Below are positions 1 through 10,316 of a stretch of DNA of 64,000 bases, piece by piece. The stretch covers positions 11,261,501-11,325,500 of the forward strand of contig NW_006921532.1 in NCBI RefSeq assembly GCF_000340215.1, given 5' to 3'. This stretch comes from Pseudocercospora fijiensis CIRAD86. Taxonomy: Eukaryota; Ascomycota; Dothideomycetes; Mycosphaerellales; Mycosphaerellaceae. Every line of letters begins with the position of its first letter. The first letter of the stretch is position 1. Below the pieces are notes generated by a model. It was not told the origin of the DNA and did not search any database. It saw only the letters and a list, made by a program, of their open reading frames with translations. The translations under genes were made by a program, and so were the position numbers.

Positions 1-341
1 CCTCGGGGCGCTCGAGGCTGGTATCTCGGGTCATAGGAACGCTCTTGTGGTTGGTGGTACTGCAGATTTTGCTGAGGAGGCATGTCGTAGCCTCCCTGAT
101 GCCCATTCATAGCTTGTCCGCCGTTCATGCTCTGGTCATCGCCATCATTATAAGCGCAGTTCGGCTGCTGGTACGGCGGAGGGTAGGCTTGATCGTATTG
201 GGTGTACGGAGTGTTGGCATACTCGGCGTAGTCATTATTATTATTGTAGCCAGCGTGGGCATGAGCAGGAGCAGAAGGCTGCTGTCGGTCGAGGTAGGCT
301 CTGCGGGGAGGCTCATATGCGGAATGCTGGTCATAAGCCAT
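1..341 (-). CDS. 5' end of a Gln/Pro/Tyr-rich low-complexity protein (partial)
   Basis: Reading leftward from an ATG at 341, the frame stays open for 113 codons to the window edge, so only the N-terminus is present. It begins MAYDQHSAYEPPRR and continues with very high Tyr, Gln, Pro, Asn and Gly content (an NNNN run, YPPPYQQP, QNLQYHQPQ). It shows no signal peptide, membrane segment or folded-domain motif. Such prion-like disordered N-termini occur on many fungal RNA-binding, cytoskeletal and kinase proteins, so the function lies in the part beyond the edge and is not guessed. Stop-free reading and consistent codon use on the minus strand support coding; the opposite-strand reading of the same bases is hydrophobic and unnatural. 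Confidence 0.6.
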   Translation of the reverse strand, partial: MAYDQHSAYEPPRRAYLDRQQPSAPAHAHAGYNNNNDYAEYANTPYTQYDQAYPPPYQQPNCAYNDGDDQSMNGGQAMNGHQGGYDMPPQQNLQYHQPQERSYDPRYQPRAPR

Positions 342-1538
342 GGTTCCAGGATTGGGAGATTCTTGACCAAGTCCAAGCGCAAGCGCAAAGTTCCAAAATA
401 GGCTCACTGCCCAAGCATTGTCGCAGAGCGGTCAAACGAGCGTGGTGTCGCGATACTGAGCAAACGTAGGTCGCATGGGAGTGGCAGGAGTAGCGTGCAC
501 AGTAGTGTAGACGCGTGATGGGGTGGTGGTTGGCGGGCGGGACTCGGGCTCTCTCATCAGCAGGACGTGAACACGGACATGGATGCGGTAATTATTGTCG
601 ACGAGAAGAGCGTTTCAGGTAAGTGACAAGGCAAGACTCGCTTCTCTTCACGGTTCAGCTTCTCTTCTTCTACTCCCGCCCGACGTCACCCAACATGCGC
701 GACCAGTCCCAGCGCATGGAGAAACAGGTGATGAAGCGGGTGGTATTGCTGGTGCGCGTGCGCGTACGCGTGAGCAGCTGTTTGACTGCTTCGATTGGAG
801 CAGGCGCGCCTCTAGCCCGGACCTTCTGTGGCAAGTGCGGAGGCTGAGGCTGGTGCAGAAGCAGGAACCATCCATCACGTCGCATGGTCGGCAGTATCAC
901 AGACACAGACACAGCGACAGTGACATCCGCACGCGCTGCCTTTCTTCTTCTTGTTCTGCGCTCGCTCGCATGTGACACGTCTGCTGCACTCACGAAGGAT
1001 TCTACAGTAGATCTCGTCGATCACTTGTTGCAACGAGCAACGCCTGCTAGCGTCATCGCGGCACTTCCACTTTGCTTCCAGAATCCTGCCTCCACCGCCT
1101 TTGGTTCGAGTAGACCACATGCGTTGCCTCTGCATCTTCACTTCACGCCAAACAGGATCGCGTATCGCGTCAATGGACAGACATTGTAATACGTTCATTC
1201 GGGAAGACATCTAGGCAGACCGGGGTGGGCTATATACAGCCTTCGAGATGTGGTGCAATTCCACTTCTCCTTCTGCCTTCGTCGATGAATGGCCACAGCC
1301 TTCCTCTAGAGCCAGCAGCGGACAACGAGATCGGTAGGGAACGACCGGAAACTACTTGAACACATACAGAATTGTCTAGCAAAGATATGCACGAAATTCG
1401 CCAGGCGAAGGAAAGCTGAAAGATTCTTCCGTGGAGCGGCTTCCCGTATGCAGGTGACACTCTGTCTACGCATATGCTTCAAAGCCACATCCTCTTTCCC
1501 TTTCCCCATTATATTATCGAATACCATCATCCATCCCA
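342..1538. other. Intergenic region with purine/pyrimidine alternation tracts
   Basis: No gene is supported here. The stretch between two minus-strand genes holds short simple-sequence runs: alternating GTGCGC/GCGTAC near 750-772 and CAGACA repeats near 900-925. Open frames in this interval conflict with each other, change composition abruptly and resemble no family, so they are treated as chance. It probably contains the promoter and 5' leader of the gene leaving the left edge and the 3' side of the next gene. Confidence 0.4.
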
Positions 1539-1951
1539 TCACGCACCAACATCATTCCCACTCCCATACCCCGCAACCCTCCTCCCCTCCACCTTTTCAT
1601 TCCCAGCATCCGCCTCCCCACTCTGATTGCTCGTAAACCCACTCATCCCACCCTCAGAAACTGTCTGTCCGTATCGAAAATTCTCCGTATTATGTTCTCC
1701 CCTCTCCTTCTGCGCTCGTATCCCCTCTTCAGAATTCCTCGGGTCTGTGGTACTCATATTTTGATCGTGACCGAGCTGACCCGAGGACTTTTTGTGTGGG
1801 GTTTGGGTTGTGGATTGGGATTCGTATCTATCATACAGCAAAGAAGGTTAGAGAAGGTGGGAGTCAGAAGATGGGTGTGGGGCTTTCGCTTTACTTACTG
1901 TGTTTGTTCACCTCCAATTTCTGAATCCATCAATTTGGAGTCGGAAGACAT
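1539..1951 (-). CDS. Small hydrophilic conserved-type hypothetical protein (2 exons)
   Basis: Exons 1899-1951 and 1539-1827, intron 1828-1898 (71 bp, donor GTAAGTAAAG, CTAAC branch-like site, acceptor GATAG). Splicing joins CA|A as one Gln codon and gives a 113-residue protein starting MSSDSKLMDSEIGG and ending GYGSGNDVGA. It is strongly hydrophilic and rich in Ser, Gly, Glu, Asn and Gln, with no membrane segment and no cysteine. Short disordered proteins with a Gly/Asn-rich C-terminal tail are common in filamentous fungi and are often stress-linked, but no specific function is visible. The upstream frame stays open, so an earlier start cannot be excluded; 1951 was chosen because composition changes before it. 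Confidence 0.6.
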
Positions 1952-2346
1952 GATGCTGAATGAACCCCAAGATCCGCTTTTACGGTGCGAACCGGAACCG
2001 CCTTTGAAGAAGGGAGAAATTTTGGCGATTGGTGATTGTGAAACTTGAGGGAAGTTGAGATGTGTGAGCTTGAAGGAGTGAACGGAAGTAAGTAAGTTCA
2101 ATGGTTTGTGGTTACGGTGGAACAAATGACTGCCATTGTGGTGCTTGCCCGCCCTCTTTAGCTGGAGAGAGGGTCGTGACGATGACGAAACTATATATAC
2201 CCTGCAGAAGATCCACACACACCACGCCCAGAAACGCCCCGCTAATGTTGCACTCGAAACATGTGAATGTTGCGCAGATATAAACCCTTTTGTCTTTGCT
2301 CGTTGCTCAATCATCGAAATCGTCGAGATCCATACCGAGGAGGTGT

Positions 2347-3488
2347 CTACGATGTATCAGTATAGTCACACCAGACGAGGAATCTGTACCATGCGTACCC
2401 TTCGTACAATCGCATGAACTTTGCGACAAAGGCTTCCAAATGGAAGATGACTTTGCTGCCCATGTGGATGCGATGTTCGTAGAAAGCTGCCCACTTGACG
2501 ATTTCTGGCTTCAGAGTGTCGTCGAGCTTGGGCATGAGCTTGAATGTCAAAGTCTAGAAGATTCCGGTCAGCAAGCAGTCTTCCCAACGCACGCAAACAG
2601 TATGCTCACCTTCAAAATCGTCGTCGCTGGTATACAGTGTGTGAGAAGGTCGTACAGCTTCGCTCTGACGTGCAATATCCGCGCCGGGCTTCTCTCCTCC
2701 ACAATTTCCTTCGCAATAACCTCAATCAACGCCTCCCAATCCGGTGGCGGAATCGGCGTCTTCTCTGACACATTCTCGTTTTGTGCATGCACCGCTTCAA
2801 ACATGAGAAGTGCTCGTCTCAAGTTCCTCTTACTCTCTTTCGCAATCCTCCTCTCCAATGGCTGACATGCTGTATATCGCTCGTCTTTCCCGACTTTCGC
2901 CAAAACTTCACAGATTTCTTCTTCGGTGGGTGCAGCAACTCTTACCAGCAAACAACGAGATCTGATAGGAGCGATGATGTTGCTTGTGCTGTTCGCGAGC
3001 AGGATGAGACGTAGATTCGGCGAGTACTTTTCCATCGTCCGTCTCAGTGCTGCTTGTGCATCTCTTGTCAGATGATCCGCCTCGTTGATGACCACGACCT
3101 TGAATCTCTGCTTTGCCGATAGATCGACTTGCTGTGTTTGCGCGACTTCCTTGAGCAGGTCTTGCACCACGACTCGGTCATAGTTGGCGACATCTGAAGG
3201 AGTGATTTCGAGATGGTAGTTGGATGAGACAATGTTGAATTCGAGTTTGCGATTTGTAGTAGTTTGGAAGACTCGGCTGTCTATCTTGATCTTCTCGACA
3301 CCAGGACCGTATAGTGCGCGTAAAGTGGCTGTGATTCGTGTTTTCTTGCCTGCTCCTGATGGGCCATAGATGAGCAGATGTGGGAAATCGCCGCTATTTG
3401 CCAAAGCTCGCAGTCGTTCAGAAAGTTCGGGGTGATATGAGAGGGTGTCGAGAGTTCGCGGACGATGCTTATCGACGAGAAGAGCCAT
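2347..3488 (-). CDS. RFC5: Replication factor C subunit 5 (clamp-loader small subunit)
   Basis: Exons 2610-3488 and 2347-2553; the intron 2554-2609 is phase 0 (56 bp) and gives 361 residues, the usual length for yeast Rfc5/human RFC3. The N-terminus MALLVDKHRPRTLDTL is typical of the family. Visible motifs are the P-loop YGPSGAGKKT (about 41-50), the NRKLEFNIVSSNYHLEITPSD block, the Walker B-like NEADHL in place of DExx, as is normal for this subunit, AALRRTMEKYS, and PIRSRCLLVR (SRC motif). The second exon supplies the collar domain (KWAAFYEHRI...IFHLEAFVAKFM). The product loads PCNA onto primed DNA in the nucleus and also serves in alternative clamp loaders. The start at 3488 is preferred over an upstream in-frame codon because the family begins at this Met. 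Confidence 0.95.
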
Positions 3489-3867
3489 TGTTGTCGATGG
3501 CGACGATGTATTTTCTCGAAGTTGTAAGCTCAATCAATCAATCTCGTGTTCGACGCGATCGAGACGCGTTCTGCGGAAACATTTCCGCGCTTTCACACTT
3601 CACTCATGCTCTTCCAGCTGCTTATTGTCCCTGAGAGGCGAGCTTGGATGCAGAAGAAGCATTCTTCATATTCAGGCGCATGCAATTGGCTGCTTCGGGG
3701 CATTTTCTTCTCCAAGCCAATGCCTTTGGCAATGACATGATGAAAAAAAGGTGGAGTTGTGATACTTCCAACCAGAAACGGCCGAATAGTATCTTTGTCG
3801 GCGAGCTCACTGATGATACTCCCAACCAGAAACGGCTGGACAGCATCACCGCGAGCAAGCTGACGTG
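3489..3867. repeat. Upstream region of RFC5 with a short imperfect tandem repeat
   Basis: About 3758-3866 contains two adjacent imperfect copies of a roughly 55 bp unit; each carries the shared core CCAACCAGAAACGGC, at about 3769 and 3822. The copies could encode related peptides (DTSNQKR.., DTPNQKR..) but the frame is short and has no supporting start or homology, so it is recorded as repeat DNA. The bases next to the RFC5 start form its promoter and 5' leader. Confidence 0.45.
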
Positions 3868-5400
3868 AGAAGCCCCCAGATCCCACAGCAACGAACCCCT
3901 CAGACAGCTGGCCGACTGTCAGGCAGAATCAACATGTACCCTCGCGACAACCTCCTCTACCGGTCTGGCAGATCAAGTAGGCTTGGGAGCACAAGACTGA
4001 GCGGAACTCAGACCGCCGCCGAATGGACCTATATCGCATGCGCAGAACCAGAGAGGTGAGACAGTCTTGGCCATCTTCTCATCTGGCACGATATAGGTGG
4101 ACAACCCCAGAGAAATGTCGCGCTGAGCGTGACGAGGTTTCCGAACCAAAATCGGCTTTGGCGTCCATGTGGTGCTGGTTGCAAAATGATCCCCCAGAAG
4201 TCCATCTCACTCGCAGGTTGCCAATCTGCGGCGCGCAATAACCCAGACTACTTGGCGGATCAGGTGCGGACACATCCCAATCTCGCTGCATAGCCCTGGA
4301 ACCATGTTTCCATGAAGAACAGCAACATCTCAGGTCGCCTCCTGTCCCACGCAATGAGTGAGGGAGCGCCTCAACACAATTGTTATGTGTAGAGTTGCCT
4401 CACTCCAGGCCTGCCATCTACATGTTATGGGCCCGGCAGCCGTCGATGACTGAGATGAGGTGGATCATTGCGCGCACCCTTGCTCAGCAGCGGTCCGCAG
4501 GGGAAATCTTGCGACACATCCATCGAACTGAGCTGAGCGCGGGTGCCTCACGAGGTGCTTCTCCGAAGAGATCTTTCGCAAGGAGGTTTATATGTGAGAT
4601 GACTTGCCAAATTGAGAAGCCCCCCCAGATCCCAACAGCAACGAACCCCTCAGACAGCTGGCCGACTGTCAGGCAGAACCATTCTCGCCCTCGCAGCAAT
4701 CTTGTCATACTGGTCAGGCCGACACAGAAGACGCGAAAGTGCGAGACTGAGTGAACTCAGATCGTAGCCGACGATGGACCCGTCTCTGCATGCACTGTAA
4801 CCAGAGAGGTGAGGCAGTCTTGGCGTTTTGCCTTCTCATCTGGCACAGATACGGGTAGTCTGCCTCTCAAGAATGCCATGCTAAGGCACGACGAGGCTCC
4901 GAACCATCGCGACTACGACGCTCGAACAGTTCTGGTTGCATTATCCCCCAGTGACCCAACTCTTTCTGCTCGCAGACTGCCAATCTGCGGCGCTTGCATC
5001 AACTCTCATCCAGCAGGCTCAGGAGGTGCGGCCACATCCAACTGATTCCTGTCGAAGTTCTGTCGTTTGAGAAAAGCCACAATATCATGTCTCACTTCCT
5101 GCCTCTGCATTGATCCGGGAGGGGCCCCGACACCGCGGTGAGTGCCAGTTGGACGGAATGCAGTCGCCCGCCCCCGGTTAAGGATCAGGTAAGGCGAGTG
5201 GCGAGTCCTGGAAAGAGGAGTTGTGCAAGCGCACTCGAGTGCCGCAATTTGTCCGCAGGGAAAGTTTTCGGCGTTGAGCAGATCTCTAAGAGATACGAAC
5301 TCGCGTCCGCAACACGTCCATCAAAGCTTAGCTGCACCCAAGTACCGCGCGAGGTGCTTCTCCTAAGAGATCTTTCGCGGGCTGTATGGATGAAAGGAAG
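3868..5400. repeat. Diverged direct tandem duplication, unit about 0.75 kb
   Basis: Two copies lie head to tail, about 3868-4600 and 4614-5400. Shared blocks occur in the same order at 750-760 bp spacing: CAGACAGCTGGCCGACTGTC (3901 and 4651), CCAGAGAGGTGAG (4048 and 4801), CTCATCTGGCAC (both), CCAATCTGCGGCGC (4221 and about 4979), GAGGTGCTTCTCC followed by GAGATCTTTCGC near the ends. Between blocks the copies differ by substitutions and small indels. Neither copy carries a long conserved frame or recognisable protein motif, so it may be a non-coding duplication or decayed gene or transposon pair. No terminal inverted repeats or target duplications were recognised. Confidence 0.65.
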
Positions 5401-5962
5401 AAAGTTGGAGGCGGAAGGACTGTTTTTATATGTGGGAGAGCGCGCTAGCGGAGCGCATGGACCATGTCAGTTAGGCAGCCGTCGCAAGTGAAAGTAAAGC
5501 TCGTTTAGTGTCGATCTGCCGGAGCACGGACCAAGACACAAACAGGTGAGTCGCGCTGGGAATGAACTCTTGCATGTGAAGAGCGGCAAGACCCGTTAAT
5601 GAACAATCCCATTCGAACTCCCAACAAAAGACCTCGAGACCACAATCCCATCGTGGAAATGACACACACACTATATCTTGCTTTCGAGTCCGACACGTCT
5701 TCCAGTCTGCAAGCAGCACAACTCATCCTGACGCAGGTTCTCTTTACGATTTGCAATCCGCATTTCTGACGATACAGCCTTCAGTACTATTCAAAAATCG
5801 CAAGACAGCAGCTGCTGTTCAGACGAAACGCATACAAGACAGTAAATCGCTTCAAGCTCGAGTCGCGCGCCACCACCGACGGTGAGCAACGTCGAGCCTC
5901 ATAGACGAGACCTGTTCTCACCTATCGCAAAATCGACAATTTGCGCTCAACTTCCACACATC

Positions 5963-7351
5963 ATGTCTGGCAACACAGCCGACGTCGCCTCCGCGTCGAT
6001 CCACGACAAGGTCAACGGCGAGACTCTCTACGCAATTAGAGACCCAGCCTCACCTGGTCGCAATGCATTCGTCCGCTTCGAGGCGGATGGTCACCTCCAC
6101 CGTGGACTCGCATACCCAGTGATTCAAGTCGCTGATCCTGGAGACGAGGAAAGTGTTCAATGGTGTGAGGATATCACTGGCGTTGTGGAGTTCCACAACC
6201 CCAAGACTCTCCACAAAGTCATCCAGTTCTACAAGCAAGACCAAATGCTCGAAGAAGCCGACACCGAAACAGTCTTGAAGCAACTCCACGAGCAGTCTCA
6301 CGGCAACACGAATATCGGTCTTGGCAGTGTGGTCCTCGCCCATGTCAACGCTCGCATGTATGCCATCGCTACCGTGCGACTTGATCGACAGGTCCATAAG
6401 AACAACAAGAAGACGAAGCCTTACCAGGTGCAGTACCTCGACCCGAAGTTGCGCGAGAAGCAGAAATTCGCAGACAAGACTTTCACCCAGGTCAAGCCAA
6501 TGACTCTTGACTCTCCGTGCCTGCTACAGGGCACGAGTCTTGCGGAAGCTTTTCCTACCTTGAGTGAGGAAGAGACTGCCATCCGCGAGACTAAGGCTAA
6601 GGCCAAGTCCAGCGCAGCTTCTCAATCGCACGAGGTTCCTAAGGCGTCAGACGACGACTCAGTTTCTGCTGAGACTGCATCATCCACGAATACGAATGCT
6701 GAGGTGAACAAGAGCAAGAAGCGCTCTAGTCCACCATCCGATAATGGTGGCAGCAAGACCGCTCCACCAGGCAAGCGTCGCAAGACTGTCAATGCTCCTG
6801 TCCAGTCCGTCCAGAACAAGATGGCGATCATGAGCATTCTCAATCCTACTCCAACGAATGCTGCTGCGGGTAACCAGAATCAAGCCGTCAACAACACGAT
6901 GACTGCTCAGCCATCTATCCCAGCTGCAGCACCATCTCGCATCCCACGACCATTACCAGACGACGACTACTTCGACCCCAAACTCGGTTGTCAATTCATC
7001 GAAGTGAACTCCCGCCTCGCTCTGCAGAGCGTGATCAAGTCCCTGGAAGACTTCAGCTCCTCAGCCGCAAAATTCCAACAGACGATTTACGCCGATCGAG
7101 CTATCGCCAGATACAAGCGCCACTACGCAGACCTCATCCGTGACGGCAATATCGAGAAGGCTAAAGCCTTTGTCGAGACTGATGCAAAGACGACTAGGAC
7201 CCAACTTTGTTTGAGACAGCGCCAGTACAACTTCAAGTGGGATGTTGAGGCTTTCGAGGAGATTACCGGTGCGTATCGGAAGTTTTTGAATGAGGCGATT
7301 GGCATCTATTGCGGGTTGTATGGGAAGAAGTATGAGGAGGAGATGGTTTGA
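5963..7351 (+). CDS. Hypothetical protein with conserved-looking ends and disordered nuclear-type centre
   Basis: Single-exon frame of 462 residues from the ATG at 5963 (CATC ATG TCT, reasonable fungal context); the frame stays open upstream but with unlike composition. The N-terminal about 230 residues look folded (ETLYAIRDPASPGRNAFVRFEADG..., then VVEFHNPKTLHKVIQFYKQDQ). A Ser/Ala/Lys-rich disordered stretch follows, with basic clusters KSKKRSS and PGKRRKT that resemble nuclear localisation signals, then a C-terminal helical region (RYKRHYADLIRDGNIEKAKAFV... YRKFLNEAIGIYCGLYGKKYEEEMV). I do not recognise the family. Codon use and length support a real gene, perhaps nuclear. Confidence 0.75.
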   Translation: MSGNTADVASASIHDKVNGETLYAIRDPASPGRNAFVRFEADGHLHRGLAYPVIQVADPGDEESVQWCEDITGVVEFHNPKTLHKVIQFYKQDQMLEEADTETVLKQLHEQSHGNTNIGLGSVVLAHVNARMYAIATVRLDRQVHKNNKKTKPYQVQYLDPKLREKQKFADKTFTQVKPMTLDSPCLLQGTSLAEAFPTLSEEETAIRETKAKAKSSAASQSHEVPKASDDDSVSAETASSTNTNAEVNKSKKRSSPPSDNGGSKTAPPGKRRKTVNAPVQSVQNKMAIMSILNPTPTNAAAGNQNQAVNNTMTAQPSIPAAAPSRIPRPLPDDDYFDPKLGCQFIEVNSRLALQSVIKSLEDFSSSAAKFQQTIYADRAIARYKRHYADLIRDGNIEKAKAFVETDAKTTRTQLCLRQRQYNFKWDVEAFEEITGAYRKFLNEAIGIYCGLYGKKYEEEMV

Positions 7352-7888
7352 TGGGCTATTGTGCGGCGTTTTGGCGGGAGCATGGAATGGAGGCGTTTCT
7401 TTCTTATTGACGATATGCGATTGAGAGCGCATGGCTCTCTCGCTTCTGAAGACTGATGAAATGTTTTGGCGTTTTGGGAAGGACCTCTGGCCGCTGAGAG
7501 TGTCAATGATGACGGCGCGCGTGAATCAAGCGCTGGCGGGCGGAAGACTTACGTCCTTGTTAGGCTCAGCTACTGCTGAATGAGAAATATGAATGCTCGA
7601 CGATTTGCTACTTCTTTGCCAATCCTGTTGTTGAAATTGTCTGAGATCCCTAGCTCCATGTTTCGTCTGTATAGTTAATGATGAGAAACGCTCAAGGTGT
7701 GCCCGCTGCTGCTTCGAAAGTGGCAGTGACTACTGCAGACCTCTTCCAGAGCGCCTACCATAGGCGCAATGAATCCCCTTGCGCTACACATCTTCCTGAG
7801 CTTGCATGCACGCTCTCTCATACATCGCTACGCCACAAAACATAATTCATTAGCTTCACAGTACGCTACATTCGGACGCAACGCCATC
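7352..7888. other. Intergenic, no feature seen
   Basis: About 540 bases between two plus-strand reading units. Nothing with coding, repeat or RNA character was recognised. The last part probably carries the promoter of the following gene; an alternative in-frame ATG at 7769 would extend that gene by 40 residues. Confidence 0.4.
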
Positions 7889-8713
7889 ATGGCCAATACA
7901 GCAGCAGCACCCACAAAGCTGACCAACGACGATCTCAAAACTCTCCTTCCATTGACAGCGCTATACAAAAAACACCTCGCAGGTTATTCAGTCCATAATC
8001 TCCCACCCTCCCACAAGGACTCCAAACTTCCAGTCATTCACTGCCTTTCTCACGAGATCGATGCATCTTCACTGGATCCGGACGCATACGCCATCGAGAA
8101 GGAAAATGCATACCAGATCAAAAGCGGCAATCGATACCCGCGTCGCCATGGGTTCAGACCGATAAACCCAAACCGAACAAGACACAGAAGAAGACATCTC
8201 TGGCAGATGAAGAAGAAGAGGACGTTCAGATTCGAAATTTTCGACATCAGCGACTCCAACGGTCGTTGCAATTTCCGAGATCCGGCAAGAAAGTGGAAGA
8301 ACGAGTTCAAGAAGAAGGGGAGAAGCACACCTTTATGTATCTTCATTGAAGAAGGCGATCGAAGTGCCGTCACACAACCTTTCCTGCTCCGCGCCAACTT
8401 TGCCTTGGATATCGAAAGTATCTTGGATCGGGACTGCCGCAATGTCATCCCAGACTGGATTGACCGGGTGAGGACCGCGGTGCAAATCTGGAAATTTCGC
8501 CGAGGGCTGAGGGTTGCGTATGGTTGGCATGGGTCAGTATTTTCATACGCTCATGGCCAGGACGAGGAAAAATAGGGTTTGCAATTCGAAGTCCTGATCG
8601 GTTCGACGGATTTGGGTCGGCTTAAGTATTTCTGGAGGGAGAGTTACAGATGTTTTCTTCCAATTATGCAGCAGGCGTTTCTGCATCCGGAATATTGGAT
8701 GAGGTGCGAGTGA
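7889..8713 (+). pseudogene. Broken or oddly spliced gene of an unrecognised fungal family
   Basis: From ATG 7889 (or 7769) the frame runs to a TAG at 8573-8575, then continues open in the same frame for 45 more natural-looking codons (GLQFEVLIGSTDLGRLKYFW... LHPEYWMRCE) to a TGA at 8711-8713. The part around 8100-8330 is Arg-rich in this frame, whereas other frames there read more natural acidic/Lys-rich sequence, suggesting one or more shifts. The segment from about 8330 (FIEEGDRSAVTQPFLLRANF, WKFRRGLRVAYGWHG) again looks coding. A 39 bp intron (GTATTT at about 8537 to TAG at 8575) could remove the stop but would be unusually short. A pseudogene is the simpler reading; assembly errors are the alternative. 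Confidence 0.5.
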
Positions 8714-8929
8714 TGGCTATGATGTCCTGGGAAAGCTGCATATTCGAGGGCGAGGGTGATGTGATATGAGATGTTCTCTGGGACAGAATGACCGCCCGCT
8801 GTCGTTTCGAAAGGAGTCTGCGACCGGAGATATTAAATACCACGCCAGTAATATTGTTTATAGCTGAATCACTTTCTATGCCGACTCTTCACCGTATCTG
8901 TCGTTCCATGCAATCCGGAAGGCAGACAA

Positions 8930-10188
8930 TCACAACTTCTCATCCTTCCTCCGCTTCGACTGATCCCGCCACCTCTGATTCTGCTCATCCATAAACCTCC
9001 GTTCCTCATCCTCAGGCTCCTGTTTCTTCGTAAACCGTATAAGCCCATCCTGCATCGCCGTCATAACATGCCTCCCATCCTCACTCCAAAACCTCCCATG
9101 ATAAAGCGCCCTCCCATACCCCATCCGACTCCCACTAACCTCCATACAAAACCACCTCCCCATCCCATCCTCCTCATCCCCCCACGCCCCCGTCCCTTTC
9201 CCCCTCCCCTCCCCAAACCTCAAATCTTCCATCGGACTATGAATCGAAACCGTATGCGCCAGCGAACTCATCGTCGTAAAAAAATCCCCTACTTCAAAGT
9301 GATTCGCAACCATATACAAAGAATTCCGATCCGTGGCGAAAATGTGTGCGCACAGATGCATGTTGGGGTCGTTTTCGGGCATGTCGCCGATCGTGCGGTA
9401 GAAAATTAGTTGCCGGCGATCGAGAGGATGCAGGGATTTGTTGTAGTTTGTCATGTCGACTTTTCGACATTCGAGGCCGGGGAATTCGTCGTTTTGGGAA
9501 ATTCCGGAGTGGAGGTTGGCGTGGTAGAAGGGGAGGTCCATGCTGGGACATTCGGGGAAGTCTCGGGGGGATTTGTTGGAGAGGAGGATGGAGTTGTATT
9601 TTGAGGCGAAGATTTCGAAGTTTTCTTGGGATTCGATTTGTTGCGGTTCAGGAGTTTTGAAGGAGATTGTGCAGGTGAAACAGATTCCTTTGCATTGACT
9701 TTGGGTGACGGTGACGGTTCGGGTGCTGTATGAGCGGCCGTTGCGGATGATGTGGACTTTGTAGATGAAGGGGACGGTTAGTTCGCCGGAGAGGATGAAG
9801 TTGCCGCTTACGTGCTGTGGGAATGTTTAGTTCTTGCTTGCTTGCTGGATTTTCGATTGAATGTGGCGGCACTGACGTGAATTAAGAAGCCTTCTGCTAC
9901 TGTTTGGCATGCTGCGTAGCATGCTTGCATGTATACGTGAGCGCCATAGGAGCGTCCGACTCCAAGTGGACCACCAGGAGCGAATGGCAACGCTATCGAA
10001 CGAAACGTCCGATCATCGATCTTTTCAAGTCGGATTAGATCCTTGAATGGAAGGTATGTGTTGCCTGGATGTTTTGGGAGCGGGACTTTTCTTGTAGGCC
10101 GCCCTCCACGGCCGGTCATGTCCATCTTGACGGTCGAGACATGGATGTGATGAAGACGGGAATAACGCTGGTGAAGTGTTGATGGCAT
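8930..10188 (-). CDS. Acyl-CoA thioesterase, TesB/ACOT8-like (2 exons)
   Basis: Exons 9877-10188 and 8930-9814, intron 9815-9876 (62 bp, GTCAGT...CACAG), 398 residues. The N-terminal hot-dog half shows FKDLIRLEKIDDRTFRSIA, GPLGVGRSYGAHVYMQACYA and HVSGNFILSGELTVPFIYKV followed by IRNGRSYSTRTV, the TesB signature area. The C-terminal hot-dog half shows FEVGDFFTTMSSLAHTVSIH, MGYGRALYHGRFW and VMTAMQDGLIRF, where the Gln matches the catalytic Gln of the family. Known members hydrolyse acyl-CoA to free acid and CoA, often in peroxisomes. The C-terminus RRKDEKL is not a canonical SKL-type signal, so location is uncertain. The first about 21 residues are less certain; MDMTGR at 10125 is an alternative start. 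Confidence 0.88.
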
Positions 10189-10316
10189 CCTTCGGGCCTG
10201 GCTTCCGTGAAGCCGAGGTTACGCCATTAAACTCGCCAAGATTGCTCAATGAGGTCTAGTGTCAGATTCATTTGCATGCTTGATGAGGTTCATTGCATGC
10301 GACTGTCATATATCCG

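Noticed and set aside
1692..2048. 118-codon plus frame opposite the small hydrophilic gene
   Set aside because: Antisense to a two-exon minus gene with precise splice phase; hydrophobic/Arg mix without motifs.
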